Source of the DNA: CAIWHR01 sp963717695
Lineage (GTDB): Bacteria > Pseudomonadota > Gammaproteobacteria > Burkholderiales > Casimicrobiaceae
Direction of reading: 5' to 3'
Assembly (NCBI GenBank): GCA_963717695.1
Contig: CAVQWR010000007.1
Span: 248,001 to 312,000, forward strand
DNA: 64,000 bases
This document shows positions 50,211 to 58,981 of this stretch, in pieces. The notes below the pieces were generated by a model. It searched no databases, was not told the origin of the DNA, and was given only the letters and a program-made list of their open reading frames with translations. The translations under genes and the position numbers were made by a program. Position 1 is the first letter of the stretch. Every line of letters begins with the position of its first letter.

Positions 50211-51255
50211 AGCGAGGAACTGGTCGGCCCGGCTGCTGGTGGTCGACGACAACAAGGTCAACCGGCTCCTGCTCGCGCGGAGCCTCGAGCTGCAGGGGCA
50301 TCGCATCGCGCTCGCGGAAAACGGCCGCGTCGCGCTGGAAATGCTGCGCGGCGAGCCCTACGACCTGCTGCTGCTCGACATGGAAATGCCGGAGATGGAC
50401 GGCTTCCAGGTGCTGGAGCAGCTGGTTGCCGACCGGCAGCTGCGCGACCTGCCCGTCATCGTGACGTCCTCGCTCGAGGGCATCGCCAACGTCGTGCGCT
50501 GCATCGAGCTCGGCGCCGAGGATTACCTCGCCAAGCCGGTAAATCCCGTGCTTCTCAAGGCGCGCATCGACGCGAGCCTCGAGAAGAAGCGCCTGCGCGA
50601 CCAGCAGAAGGAGCTGGTGCGGCGCTTCGCCACGCCGGAAGTGGCGCAGGACCTGCAGAACTCGGGCTTCACGCTCGGCGGCAAGCTGGTCGAGGCCGCG
50701 GTGATGTTCTCCGACATCCGCGACTTCACGTCGCTGGCCGAATCGCAGCCGCCCGAGGAGACCATCGAGCTCCTCAACACGTACTACGCGCTGATGTTCG
50801 ACGCGATCAGCGGCCACGGCGGCGTCGTCACGCAGATGATGGGCGACGGGCTGATGTCGGTGTTCGGCGCGCCGATGCCGCTGCCGGACCACGAGGCCTG
50901 CGCCGTGCGCGCGGCGCAGGAGATGATCGAGCTGATCGGGATGTTCGGCGTCGAGCGCACCGCCGCCGGCAAGCCGGCGATCCGGATCGGCATCGGCATC
51001 GCATCCGGCGCAATGGTCGCGGGCTACGCCGGCACGAACCAGCGCGCCACCTACACCTGCATCGGCGACACCGTGAATCTTGCCGCGCGGCTGGAGGCGC
51101 ACACCCGCATCGCGCAGCGCGAGATCCTGGTCGATGCCGCCACGCGCGCGGCCGCGGGCGAGCAGTTCGAGTACGAGCCGCTCGGCCCCGTACCCTTGAA
51201 GGGCAAGAGCAACGCCGTCGAGGTGTTTTCGGTCGGGACGGGAACACGCCGCTGA
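50203..51255 (+). CDS. Response regulator with class III nucleotide cyclase output
   Basis: 350 residues. The receiver (about 10-125) has LLVVDDNKVN, the phospho-Asp at residue 59 (LLLLDMEMPEMDG) and YLAKPVNP. The cyclase domain (about 160-345) has both metal aspartates (D171 in MFSDIRDFT, D215 in MGDGLMSVFG) and the transition-state N292 and R296 (TVNLAARLE). Base-selecting Thr285 is as in class IIIb. The usual Lys before GD is Gln211, so nucleotide specificity or activity may differ. It overlaps the Hpt gene by 8 bases. Output is probably cAMP or another cyclic nucleotide. Confidence 0.92.
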   Translation: MREARNWSARLLVVDDNKVNRLLLARSLELQGHRIALAENGRVALEMLRGEPYDLLLLDMEMPEMDGFQVLEQLVADRQLRDLPVIVTSSLEGIANVVRCIELGAEDYLAKPVNPVLLKARIDASLEKKRLRDQQKELVRRFATPEVAQDLQNSGFTLGGKLVEAAVMFSDIRDFTSLAESQPPEETIELLNTYYALMFDAISGHGGVVTQMMGDGLMSVFGAPMPLPDHEACAVRAAQEMIELIGMFGVERTAAGKPAIRIGIGIASGAMVAGYAGTNQRATYTCIGDTVNLAARLEAHTRIAQREILVDAATRAAAGEQFEYEPLGPVPLKGKSNAVEVFSVGTGTRR

Positions 51256-51284
51256 GCCCGCCGGTCGAACCGGGCGCTTCTTTT
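51256..51284 (+). terminator. Terminator after the cyclase gene
   Basis: CCGGT-CGA-ACCGG flanked by GCCCG and a G-rich arm, followed by CGCTTCTTTT. It closes the kinase-Hpt-cyclase unit. Confidence 0.5.
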
Positions 51285-51575
51285 CCCGCGCAAGGTCTGA
51301 TCCAGTTCAAGAAGGTTCGTCGCGGCGCCTGCTACGCTGCGCTTGCCGGCCGCGTCAGCGGCAGCGAGCCACTGCGGCGAAAGGCCGCGGCCCTCCATCC
51401 GAGCACAGTTTTGTGATTAGCTCAAGCTATCGAACTCATTCGAACAATCAATTGGACGTATGACAACGGCGCGGGCAGGATAGGCACGTCGTGAAGCGGC
51501 GCGGCGGGATCGGCACGGTGGATTCCGGCGCGGCGGAGAACGAGCAGGCGTACCCCCAACACATGGAGATGCACG
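51285..51575 (+). promoter_or_regulatory. Upstream region of rubrerythrin with palindromes
   Basis: No gene is seen in this AT-richer stretch. Two imperfect palindromes lie side by side: GATTAGCTCAAGCTATC (51415-51431) and TCGAACTCATTCGAA (51430-51444). They are plausible operator sites for the downstream iron/peroxide operon, but I cannot assign a regulator. Confidence 0.35.
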
Positions 51576-51998
51576 ATGAAGAGTCTTTCGGGAACCAAGA
51601 CCCACGAAAATCTGAAGGCCGCGTTTGCGGGCGAGTCGCAGGCGAATCGGCGCTACCTCTATTTCGCGAACAAGGCGGACGTCGAAGGCCAGAACGACGT
51701 TGCGACCGTGTTCCGCTCGACGGCTGAAGGCGAGACCGGCCACGCGCACGGCCACCTCGATTACCTTGCGCAGGTCGGCGACCCGGCGACCGATCTTCCG
51801 ATCGGCCCGACGCGCTCCAACCTGAAGGCGGCGATCGCCGGCGAGACGCACGAGTACACGGACATGTACCCGGGCATGGCGAAGTCGGCGCGCAGCGAAG
51901 GCTTCGAGGAAATCGCCGACTGGTTCGAGACGCTGGCGAAGGCGGAGCGCTCGCACGCGAACCGCTTCCAGAAGGCGCTCGACGCGCTGTCGGACTGA
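51576..51998 (+). CDS. Rubrerythrin (ferritin-like domain only)
   Basis: A 140-residue diiron protein that reduces hydrogen peroxide. KTHENLKAAFAGESQANRRY, TAEGETGHAHGH, IAGETHEYTDMYPGMA and KAERSHANRF supply the carboxylate and histidine ligands of a two-repeat four-helix bundle. The C-terminal rubredoxin domain of classic rubrerythrin is absent, so another electron donor is needed; the adjacent Fe-S protein is a candidate. The start follows a GGAG. Confidence 0.95.
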   Translation: MKSLSGTKTHENLKAAFAGESQANRRYLYFANKADVEGQNDVATVFRSTAEGETGHAHGHLDYLAQVGDPATDLPIGPTRSNLKAAIAGETHEYTDMYPGMAKSARSEGFEEIADWFETLAKAERSHANRFQKALDALSD

Positions 51999-52142
51999 TC
52001 GGGATTCGCACCCGTCGCTGACGCCGGGCCGTCCTCGCGACGGCACGGCGTCGGCCGCGCGAGCCTTTCGTCACGAGCGGGGGGGCGTGCGCCGCTGGTG
52101 ACGCTCGTGACCGTAGATCCCACTTAGACGCACACCCGGAAA

Positions 52143-53501
52143 ATGACCAATCGCGAAGGCAATCTCCAGGCACCGACACGGCATCCGGTCGACTGGCGCA
52201 ATCCGGCGTTCTACGACGGGCCGGCGCTGGAAAAGGAGATGGAGCGCGTCTTCGACATCTGCCACGGCTGCCGCCGCTGCGTGAGCCTGTGCCAGGCGTT
52301 TCCGACGCTGTTCGATCTCGTCGACGCGTCGCCGACGCTCGAGGTCGACGGCGTCGCCAAGCACGACTACGCCAAGGTCGTCGAGCAGTGCTACCTCTGC
52401 GACGTCTGCTACATGACCAAGTGTCCGTACGTTCCGCCGCATCCGTGGAACGTGGACTTCCCGCACCTCATGCTGCGCGCCAAGGCCGTCGACTTCAGGA
52501 ACGGCAGGACGAAGCTGCGCGACCGCGTCCTCACGAGCACCGACCGCGTCGGCCGCCTCGCGACCATTCCGGTGGTCGTGCAGATGGTGAACAAGGCGAA
52601 CAACACGGCGATCACCCGCAAGGTGATGGACAATGTCATCGGGGTGGCCGCCGCCGCGAAGCTGCCGCCGTACGCGGAGGCGCGCTTTCGCGACACGGCC
52701 GTGGATTCGATCGCGTGGCCGGTGAAGAACGGCGAGCGCTCGCCCGGCAAGGTCGCGATCTTCTCGACCTGCTACATCAACTACAACGAGCCCGGCATCG
52801 GCCACGACCTCATCGCCGTGCTCGCGCACAACCAGATCCCGTATCGCGTCGTCGAAAAGGAAGCCTGCTGCGGCATGCCGAAGCTCGAGCTCGGCGACTT
52901 CGAGGCGGTCGAGAAGCTCAAGAACATCAACATCCCGGTGCTGGCGGCGCTGGCGCGCGAGGGTTACGCGATCCTCACGGCCGTGCCGTCGTGCACGCTG
53001 ATGTTCAAGCAGGAAATGCCGCTGCTCTTCCCCGAGGATGAGGACGTCCGGGCGGTGGCGGACGCGATGTTCGACCCTTTCGAGTACCTCGTGCTGCGCG
53101 ACAAGGACGGACTCCTCAGCCGCGATTTCGTGAGGCCGCTCGGCAAGGTGAGCTATCACATTCCCTGCCACTCCCGGGTGCAGAACGTCGGGCAGAAGAC
53201 GCGCGAGGTGCTGGAGTGGATCCCCGGCACCAGCGTCCACACGGTGGAGCGCTGCGCCGGCCACGACGGCACCTACGGCGTGAAAAGCGAGTTCTACGCG
53301 GCGTCGATGAAGATCGGCCGGCCGGTGTTCGGCCAGATGGCGCAGGACTCGCCCGATTTCGTGAGCTCGGACTGCCCGATCGCTGCCCGGCGCATCCTGC
53401 AGGGCATCGAGGCCGCCGACGACACGAGCCGGGCGACCAAGGAGCATCCGCTGTCGCTCCTGCGCATGGCCTACGGGCTCGACGCGCATTCCGCATCCTG
53501 A
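52143..53501 (+). CDS. GlpC/HdrD-like iron-sulfur oxidoreductase with CCG domains
   Basis: 452 residues. Two 4Fe-4S sites: CHGCRRCVSLCQAFP, and CYLCDVCYMTKCPYVPPHPW. Two cysteine-rich CCG-type regions follow: STCYINYNEPG ... KEACCGMPKLELGD, and IPCHSRVQNVG ... ERCAGHDGTYG. This is the heterodisulfide-reductase-related family often found with rubrerythrin and DUF3501. It probably carries electrons to a peroxide- or iron-handling partner. The start ATG follows the rubrerythrin gene by 144 bases. Confidence 0.92.
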   Translation: MTNREGNLQAPTRHPVDWRNPAFYDGPALEKEMERVFDICHGCRRCVSLCQAFPTLFDLVDASPTLEVDGVAKHDYAKVVEQCYLCDVCYMTKCPYVPPHPWNVDFPHLMLRAKAVDFRNGRTKLRDRVLTSTDRVGRLATIPVVVQMVNKANNTAITRKVMDNVIGVAAAAKLPPYAEARFRDTAVDSIAWPVKNGERSPGKVAIFSTCYINYNEPGIGHDLIAVLAHNQIPYRVVEKEACCGMPKLELGDFEAVEKLKNINIPVLAALAREGYAILTAVPSCTLMFKQEMPLLFPEDEDVRAVADAMFDPFEYLVLRDKDGLLSRDFVRPLGKVSYHIPCHSRVQNVGQKTREVLEWIPGTSVHTVERCAGHDGTYGVKSEFYAASMKIGRPVFGQMAQDSPDFVSSDCPIAARRILQGIEAADDTSRATKEHPLSLLRMAYGLDAHSAS

Positions 53502-53561
53502 AGGCGCGCGCTTCGGCCGCACGCTCCGCAAGCAAACCAACAACGATAGGGCACCCCCGAA

Positions 53562-53852
53562 ATGGCGCACGAAGGCTATCACGAGCCGATCGAACGGCTC
53601 TCCCCGGCGACGCAGGATTTCCACCGCGCCGTCATCTCGCTGATCGAGGAATTCGAGGCGATCGACTGGTACAACCAGCGCGTCGACGCCTGCACCGACG
53701 CCGATCTCAAGGCGATCCTCGCGCACAACCGCGACGAGGAGATCGAGCACGCGGCGATGACGCTCGAATGGATCCGCCGCCACAACGCGGTCGTCGACCG
53801 CGAGCTGCGCGAGACGCTTTTCAGGGACGGCCCGATCACGGGCCAGCACTGA
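53562..53852 (+). CDS. Encapsulated-ferritin (EncFtn)-like protein without cargo tail
   Basis: A 96-residue two-helix protein. HEPIERLSPATQDFHRAV, IEEFEAIDWYNQRVDACTDA and AHNRDEEIEHAAMTLEWIRR closely follow the EncFtn of Rhodospirillum rubrum from memory. By that alignment the ferroxidase ligands are E30, E32, E59/E60 and H63, with W36 conserved. EncFtn dimers form a diiron site that oxidises Fe(II). The protein stops at FRDGPITGQH, so the C-terminal linker and encapsulin-targeting peptide are missing, and no encapsulin gene lies beside it. It precedes DUF3501 by one base. Confidence 0.85.
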   Translation: MAHEGYHEPIERLSPATQDFHRAVISLIEEFEAIDWYNQRVDACTDADLKAILAHNRDEEIEHAAMTLEWIRRHNAVVDRELRETLFRDGPITGQH

Positions 53853-53853
53853 C

Positions 53854-54441
53854 ATGGCCGCCATCCGCCGCGACTCGCTGCTGACGCTGGAAGCCTACGC
53901 GAAGGCGCGCCCCGAGTTCCGCGCGAAGGTACTCGCGCACAAGCGCAGCCGGATCGTCGAGCTGGGCGGGCATGTGGCGCTCCTCTTCGAGGACGAGCTC
54001 ACCGTGCGCTACCAGGTCCAGGAAATGCTGCGCATCGAGAAGACCTTCGAGGAGGCGGGCATCCAGGACGAGCTCGACGCCTACAATCCGCTGGTCCCGG
54101 ACGGCACGAACCTCAAGGCGACGATGCAGATCGAGTACGAGGACGTCGAGGAGCGCCGCGATGCGCTGGCGCGCCTCGTCGGCATCGAGGACCGCACGTG
54201 GGTCCGGGCGGCGGGGCACGCGAAGGTCTATGCGATCGCCGACGAGGACCTGCCGCGCGAAAACGACGTCAAGACCTCGGCCGTGCATTTCCTGCGCTTC
54301 GAGCTCGCGCCGGACATGATCGCGGCGCTGAAGGCCGGCGCCGCGCTCGGGATCGGCATCGATCATCCGAACTGCACGGTCGAGATCGCCGCGGTGCCCG
54401 CGGCGACGCGCGACGCGCTGGTCGCGGATCTGCGCGGCTGA
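53854..54441 (+). CDS. DUF3501 family protein
   Basis: 195 residues: RRDSLLTLEAYAKARPEFRA, LGGHVALLFEDELTVRYQVQ, LRIEKTFEEAGIQDELDAYN and ATMQIEYEDVEERRDALARL are the family core. It ends with a possible metal or ligand site GIGIDHPNCTVEI. Function unknown, but the family constantly accompanies rubrerythrin and CCG-domain Fe-S proteins, as here. Last gene of this plus-strand operon. Confidence 0.9.
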   Translation: MAAIRRDSLLTLEAYAKARPEFRAKVLAHKRSRIVELGGHVALLFEDELTVRYQVQEMLRIEKTFEEAGIQDELDAYNPLVPDGTNLKATMQIEYEDVEERRDALARLVGIEDRTWVRAAGHAKVYAIADEDLPRENDVKTSAVHFLRFELAPDMIAALKAGAALGIGIDHPNCTVEIAAVPAATRDALVADLRG

Positions 54442-54454
54442 GGCCGCGCCGGCG

Positions 54455-55003
54455 CTAGCGGGGGCGCTTCAGCCGATAGCGGTAATCGACCGACGGCTGG
54501 CCGTGCACCTTGGTCGTGCGCGTGTGCGCACGGCGCGTGAAACCGAGCGATTCCAGCAGGCAGCGCGACGGTACGTTGCGATAGTCGGACTCGGCGCGGA
54601 TCTCGGTCGCGTCGTAGGCGTGCCACAGGTGGTCGATGATCGTCGTGCATGCCTCGCGCGCGAGCCCCTGCCGCATGTGCGCAGTGAACACGTAGTACGC
54701 GAGGTGGACCACGCGATCCGGTCGCACCGTCGCCTCGATCAGGCCGACGTAGCGGCCGGTCTCCCGCAGCAGCATCGCCCAGTTGAGCCACAGCTCGCCG
54801 CTCGGCGCGTACGGGTTTGCGATCCGGCGAAAGCGTCGCTCGAGCTCGTCGGCGTCCGCCGGTGCCGTGACGTCGATCCAGCGATAGAGCTCCGGATCGG
54901 CAAACCCCTCGATCATCAGCGGCGCGTGCGCCGGCGTGAGCGCCTCCAGCACCATGCGCTCCGAGGCGAGCTTGCCGCCGACGTAGATCAGCGGAGCGTG
55001 CAT
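54455..55003 (-). CDS. GNAT-family N-acetyltransferase
   Basis: 182 residues with a RimJ/RimL-type GNAT fold: SERMVLEALTPAHAPLMIEG at the N-terminus, RYVGLIEATV, and VFTAHMRQGLAREACTTI in the acetyl-CoA loop (weak Q/R-x-x-G-x-A), then RNVPSRCLLESLGFTR. Substrate unknown. It overlaps the upstream GNAT gene by 16 bases, so the pair is co-translated. Confidence 0.83.
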   Translation of the reverse strand: MHAPLIYVGGKLASERMVLEALTPAHAPLMIEGFADPELYRWIDVTAPADADELERRFRRIANPYAPSGELWLNWAMLLRETGRYVGLIEATVRPDRVVHLAYYVFTAHMRQGLAREACTTIIDHLWHAYDATEIRAESDYRNVPSRCLLESLGFTRRAHTRTTKVHGQPSVDYRYRLKRPR

Positions 55004-55554
55004 GGCGCGTCCTGGTGCCGGTCCCATCGCTCGCGCGTGATCGACCACGTGCGGAATTCCTGCGGCGCGCCGTCGCGGTGCGGCAGCGTCGTGCGCGCCC
55101 CTTCGACCATGCCGCATTTTTCGAGCACGCGCCCCGACGCCGGGTTGGCCGCCAGATGCAGCGCGGTCAGCGCCGGGTGCTCGAGGTGGGCGAAGCCGGC
55201 GGACAGGATTGCGCGGGCCGCCGCCGTCGCGTAGCCCAGTCCCCAGTGCGGCCGACCGATCCAGTAACCCACGTTGCCGCGTGCCGTCGAGCCGTCCATC
55301 AGCGCTGCGCATCCGACCAGCACACCGTCGTCGGCGCGGGTCACCGCATAGGTCCAGGCGATACCCCGCGCGGCCTCGTCTGGGAGCTGCGCGATGAACG
55401 CTCGCGCCATCTCCGGGGTGTAAGGGTGCGGAATCGCCGCGGTCGTCCTGGCGACTTCCCAGTCGCCGGCGAGCCGGGCGACCTCCTGGGCGTCGGCGGA
55501 GACGAGGCCACGCAGCACGACCGGATGCGAGGTCAATCGCGCGGGCAGCGTCAA
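54988..55554 (-). CDS. GNAT-family N-acetyltransferase (RimJ/RimL-like)
   Basis: 188 residues. GNVGYWIGRPHWGLGYATAA holds the acetyl-CoA-binding W-G-x-G-x-A motif, and LAANPASGRVLEKCGMVEGA the typical N-x2-S-x-R-V-x-E-K-x-G-F/M. It may acetylate ribosomal protein termini or a small amine; not decidable from sequence. Starts 9 bases after the yajQ start region on the same strand order, upstream of the second GNAT. Confidence 0.87.
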   Translation of the reverse strand: MTLPARLTSHPVVLRGLVSADAQEVARLAGDWEVARTTAAIPHPYTPEMARAFIAQLPDEAARGIAWTYAVTRADDGVLVGCAALMDGSTARGNVGYWIGRPHWGLGYATAAARAILSAGFAHLEHPALTALHLAANPASGRVLEKCGMVEGARTTLPHRDGAPQEFRTWSITRERWDRHQDAPCTLR

Positions 55555-55563
55555 GGCGGGCCG

Positions 55564-56049
55564 CTACTCGCGGAAATTGTTGAACTGGAGCGGGAAGTCG
55601 TCGATCGACTTCTTCACGAGCGCGATCGCGCTCTGCAGGTCGTCGCGCTTGCCGCCGGACACGCGCACCGCGTCGCCCTGGATCGAGCCCTGCACCTTCA
55701 TCTTCGATTCCTTGAGGAGCTTGACGATCTTCTTCGCGAGCTCCTGCTCGACGCCGACGCGGATCGTCACCACCTGCTTCACCTTGTTGCCCGAGATCTT
55801 CTCGGGATCAGCGTACTTGAGCGAGCGGATGTCGACGCCGCGCTTGGTGAGCTTGCCGGTCAGGATGTCGGTGACCTGCTTCAGCTTGAACTCGTCGTCG
55901 GCGAAGAGCGTCAGCGTCTTCTCGGTGGTCTCGACGCGGGCATCCGAGCCCTTGAAATCGAAGCGCGTCGAGACTTCCTTGTTGGTCTGGTCGACCGCGT
56001 TGCGGACCTCGACCTGGTTCACTTCGGAGACGATGTCGAACGATGGCAT
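55564..56049 (-). CDS. yajQ: YajQ-family nucleotide-binding protein
   Basis: 161 residues: MPSFDIVSEVNQVEVRNAVD, STRFDFKGSDARVE, GNKVKQVVTIRVG and the C-terminal DDFPLQFNNFRE are hallmark pieces. Family members bind RNA or cyclic di-GMP and, in Xanthomonas, modulate transcription with a LysR partner. With the PilZ protein at 1-2.7 kb this is the second possible c-di-GMP binder here. Confidence 0.96.
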   Translation of the reverse strand: MPSFDIVSEVNQVEVRNAVDQTNKEVSTRFDFKGSDARVETTEKTLTLFADDEFKLKQVTDILTGKLTKRGVDIRSLKYADPEKISGNKVKQVVTIRVGVEQELAKKIVKLLKESKMKVQGSIQGDAVRVSGGKRDDLQSAIALVKKSIDDFPLQFNNFRE

Positions 56050-56116
56050 GGCTTTGGCCGTGAATGAGTGGAGGCGAACCTAACATGCCCGCCCCGGCCC
56101 GCGCAATCGCGGCCGG

Positions 56117-57821
56117 TCAGCGGCGGTCGGGCGCGCGGGCCCATTCGTCGAGCGCGGTGCGCAGCGCCTCGAGCGCGCCGGCCCAGTCGCCGAATGCGGT
56201 TTGCCGGAAGATGCGCAGGTGGCGATACCAGCCCGGAGCACGCGGGTCGACGCCCCAGCGCCAGCAGTTGTCGAAGCGGTCCAGCATGAAGACGCGGGCG
56301 CCGGTCGCGCCGGCACAGTGCACGACCGACGTGTCGACGCTGACGACGAGATCGAGGTTGGCGATCAATGCGGCCGTTTCGCCAAAGTCGGCGAGCTCGT
56401 CGGTCCAGTCGTGGAGCGCCGTGCCGAACGCGGCCCTGTCGCCGGCGGCTGCGCCTTTTTGCAGGCTGACAAGGCTGACGCCCGGCAGCGTCGAAAGCCA
56501 CGCGAGACGTTCCGCAGGAATCGATCGGCGCCGGTCGATCTTGTGCGCCTCGACGTATTCGGGCCGCGGATTGCCGCCCCAGCAGAGTCCGACCGTGCGC
56601 CCCGGCAGCGCGGCGACGCGCGATGCCCAGCGTCGCACCGCTTCGGCAGGCGGCGCGAGATACGCGTCGACCGGCGCGAACGCAGCGTCTCCAAGTTGCA
56701 GCAGGTGCGGCAGCTCGCTCATCGCGCAGGTTCCGGCCACGGCCTGTGCGCCGGAGCCCGGCCCCACGACCGCGTCGACGCCGTGCATCGACTCGAGCAG
56801 CGGGATCGCCGGCGCCTGATAGCTGCTGCAGTAGACGACGAGCCGCGGCACCCGCTCGCGGGCGAGCGGCAGGAAGCGCGCGAACTGCAGGACGTCGCCG
56901 ATGCCCTGGTCGGCGTCGACCATCAGCGCGCCATCGCTGAACGGGCGACCATCCCATGGACGCGCCGGAATGCGCCGCCCGGGCCAGTCCGGCGCGCCTT
57001 CGCGGCCCTGCGCATACAGCGCCCAGCCTTCGTCCGATTTGCGTTGCTTGAGGAGCGTCGTCGCGAGCCCGAAGCGCGCGTCGGGATCGTTGGGATCGAT
57101 GGCGCGCGCCGTGCGGAACTCGTTTTCGGCATCGGCAAGCCTGCCGGACCATTGCAGCACGAGTCCGAGGTTGACGTGCGTCGGGGCGTTGCCGCGGAAC
57201 AGAGCGGCAGAACGCGAGTACGCTTCGCGCGCCGCGTCGAGGCTGCCTTCGCGCATCCGCAGATTGCCCAATATGAACCAGGCGTCGGGATCGTCGGGAT
57301 GCCGCGCGACGGCGGCGGCGGCGACGCTGATGGCGGCGTCGACGCGGCCGGTGGCTGCGAGCGCATCGCACCAGTTGGCGAGCGCGGGCGTGAAGCGCGG
57401 CGCGGCCGCGAGGGCGCGCTCGAATGCGACACCGGCGCCGTCGACGTCGCCCGTCGCGGAACGTGCGAGCCCGAGGGCGTTCCACGCATCCTTGTCCGAT
57501 GGGCGAGAGCTTCACAGCGCGCTCGAGCGGCGCGAGCGCCGCCGCCGGCTCGCCGCTTTGCACGAGCGCCACGCCAAGGGCCAGCTCGATCGCAGGATTG
57601 CCGGGCAGCGCCGCGCTTGCCTCGGACAGTGCGCGCGCGGCCTCCTGCGGACGTGCGAGCCGCAGCAGGATCTGGCCGAGCATCGCGAGGCGGTCCGGTC
57701 GCGCACCGTAGCGCGCGATGGCTTCGCGAAAGCGCGCCTCGGCTGCGGGGAGATCGCCGCGCTGAAGCGCGGCGATCGCGTCGGCGTCGGCACTCGCGGC
57801 GTCCGGAGGGAGCGGGGTCAT
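56117..57821 (-). CDS. TPR protein with glycosyltransferase (GT9/heptosyltransferase-like) C-terminus, frameshifted
   Basis: About 567 residues. The N-terminal half holds tandem TPRs (LQRGDLPAAEARFREAIARY, LEIGNLR-like WFILGNLRMREGSLDAAREAY, VNLGLVLQWSGRLADAENEF). The C-terminal half has the alternating fold of heptosyltransferase-like enzymes, with VGLCWGGNPRPEY, SLVSLQKGA and the acceptor/donor region VVSVDTSVVHCAGATGARVF. One extra base near 57500 changes frame. It may add sugar to a surface protein or glycan; TPR-glycosyltransferases often modify flagellin or adhesins, but no such partner is near. Confidence 0.85.
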
Positions 57822-57955
57822 CGTGTTAGCGCGGCGATCGGAGGGGCGTGCGGCATCGCATCAGCAACGGTGCGCGCGAGGTCGCCCACGCGGCGCGCTG
57901 CCCGCACGTTCGAAAGTAGCACGCCCGTGTGGCGCCGCGCAAAGCGATCCCGCGC

Positions 57956-58840
57956 TCAGCCGGCATCGTCGAGCGAACGCGGCCAGCTCTTGTGCAACAG
58001 GCGCGACAGCGCGCGGTCCGCGAGGATCCTGCCGCCCGTCTGGCAGTGCGCGCAGTAGTTGCATTCGTTCTCGGCATAGACGATGCGCTGCACCGGATGC
58101 CCACAGATCGGGCACGGCTGCCCGAACTTGCCGTGGACCGCCATCTCCGGCCGAAAGGCAGTGACGCCCTCGGGAAACTTTCCCGCGGCCTCCGCGCGCA
58201 GCCGCTCGGTCCAGACGGCGAGGACCTCTCGCGCCGCCCGATGCAATCTGCCGAGCTCATCGTCGGACAGCTTTTGCGTGAGCGTCAGCGGCGACAGCCG
58301 GGCGGCGTGCAGGATTTCGTCGGAATATGCGTTGCCGATGCCGTCGACGAGGTGCGGATCGGTCAGCGCGCGTTTCAGCGTGTGATTCTCGCGCCGCATT
58401 CGCACTGCGAACGTCGCGGCATCGCATGCGGTCATGTCGACGCCGCCGGCATCGAATGCCGCCAGCGCCGCGCGGCCGGCGACAAGATGCAGCGCCGCGC
58501 GGCGCTTGGTGCCCGCCTCGGTCAGCGCGAGACGGCCCGAGTCGAATTCGAGCACCGCGAGGGTGATGCGCCCCGGCGGCTTCACGCGGTCCGCGAGCCA
58601 GCGCAGCCGGCCGGCGATCATCAGATGGACGATTACGAAGAGCTCGCCGTCGAGGCCGATGACGATGCGCTTGCCGAGCCGCTCGACCGTGCGCACCTGC
58701 CGCCCCTCGGTGTCGGTCACTGGCGGCACAGCCGTGCGCAGCACGAATGGATTGAGAACGCGGACGCTCAGGAGCGTCGTGCCGACGACTCGCGCCGCGA
58801 GCGATTCCTGGTAGACGGTGATGTCGGGCAGTTCGGGCAT
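57956..58840 (-). CDS. Fpg/Nei-family DNA glycosylase
   Basis: 294 residues. The catalytic N-terminal proline is in MPELPDITVYQ. VDGIGNAYSDEILHAARLSP is the helix-two-turn-helix, and CPICG ... CNYCAHCQTGGRILADRALS the zinc finger with the conserved Gly-Gly-Arg. It excises oxidised bases and nicks the strand. PELPDI rather than PELPEVE, and the cysteine-rich finger, suggest an actinobacterial/plant-like or Nei-like subfamily instead of classic MutM. Confidence 0.9.
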   Translation of the reverse strand: MPELPDITVYQESLAARVVGTTLLSVRVLNPFVLRTAVPPVTDTEGRQVRTVERLGKRIVIGLDGELFVIVHLMIAGRLRWLADRVKPPGRITLAVLEFDSGRLALTEAGTKRRAALHLVAGRAALAAFDAGGVDMTACDAATFAVRMRRENHTLKRALTDPHLVDGIGNAYSDEILHAARLSPLTLTQKLSDDELGRLHRAAREVLAVWTERLRAEAAGKFPEGVTAFRPEMAVHGKFGQPCPICGHPVQRIVYAENECNYCAHCQTGGRILADRALSRLLHKSWPRSLDDAG

Positions 58841-58981
58841 TTTTGACGGGCGCGCACGACGGTTGGAGCCCTATCGATGCGCCGGGTCCGGTCGGCGGCC
58901 GGCGCGAAGGACGGGGCCGGCAATGCCGCGACGACCGTTCGGCTAGAATATCCGATTGTCCATCACCACGAAGCGCCCCTC

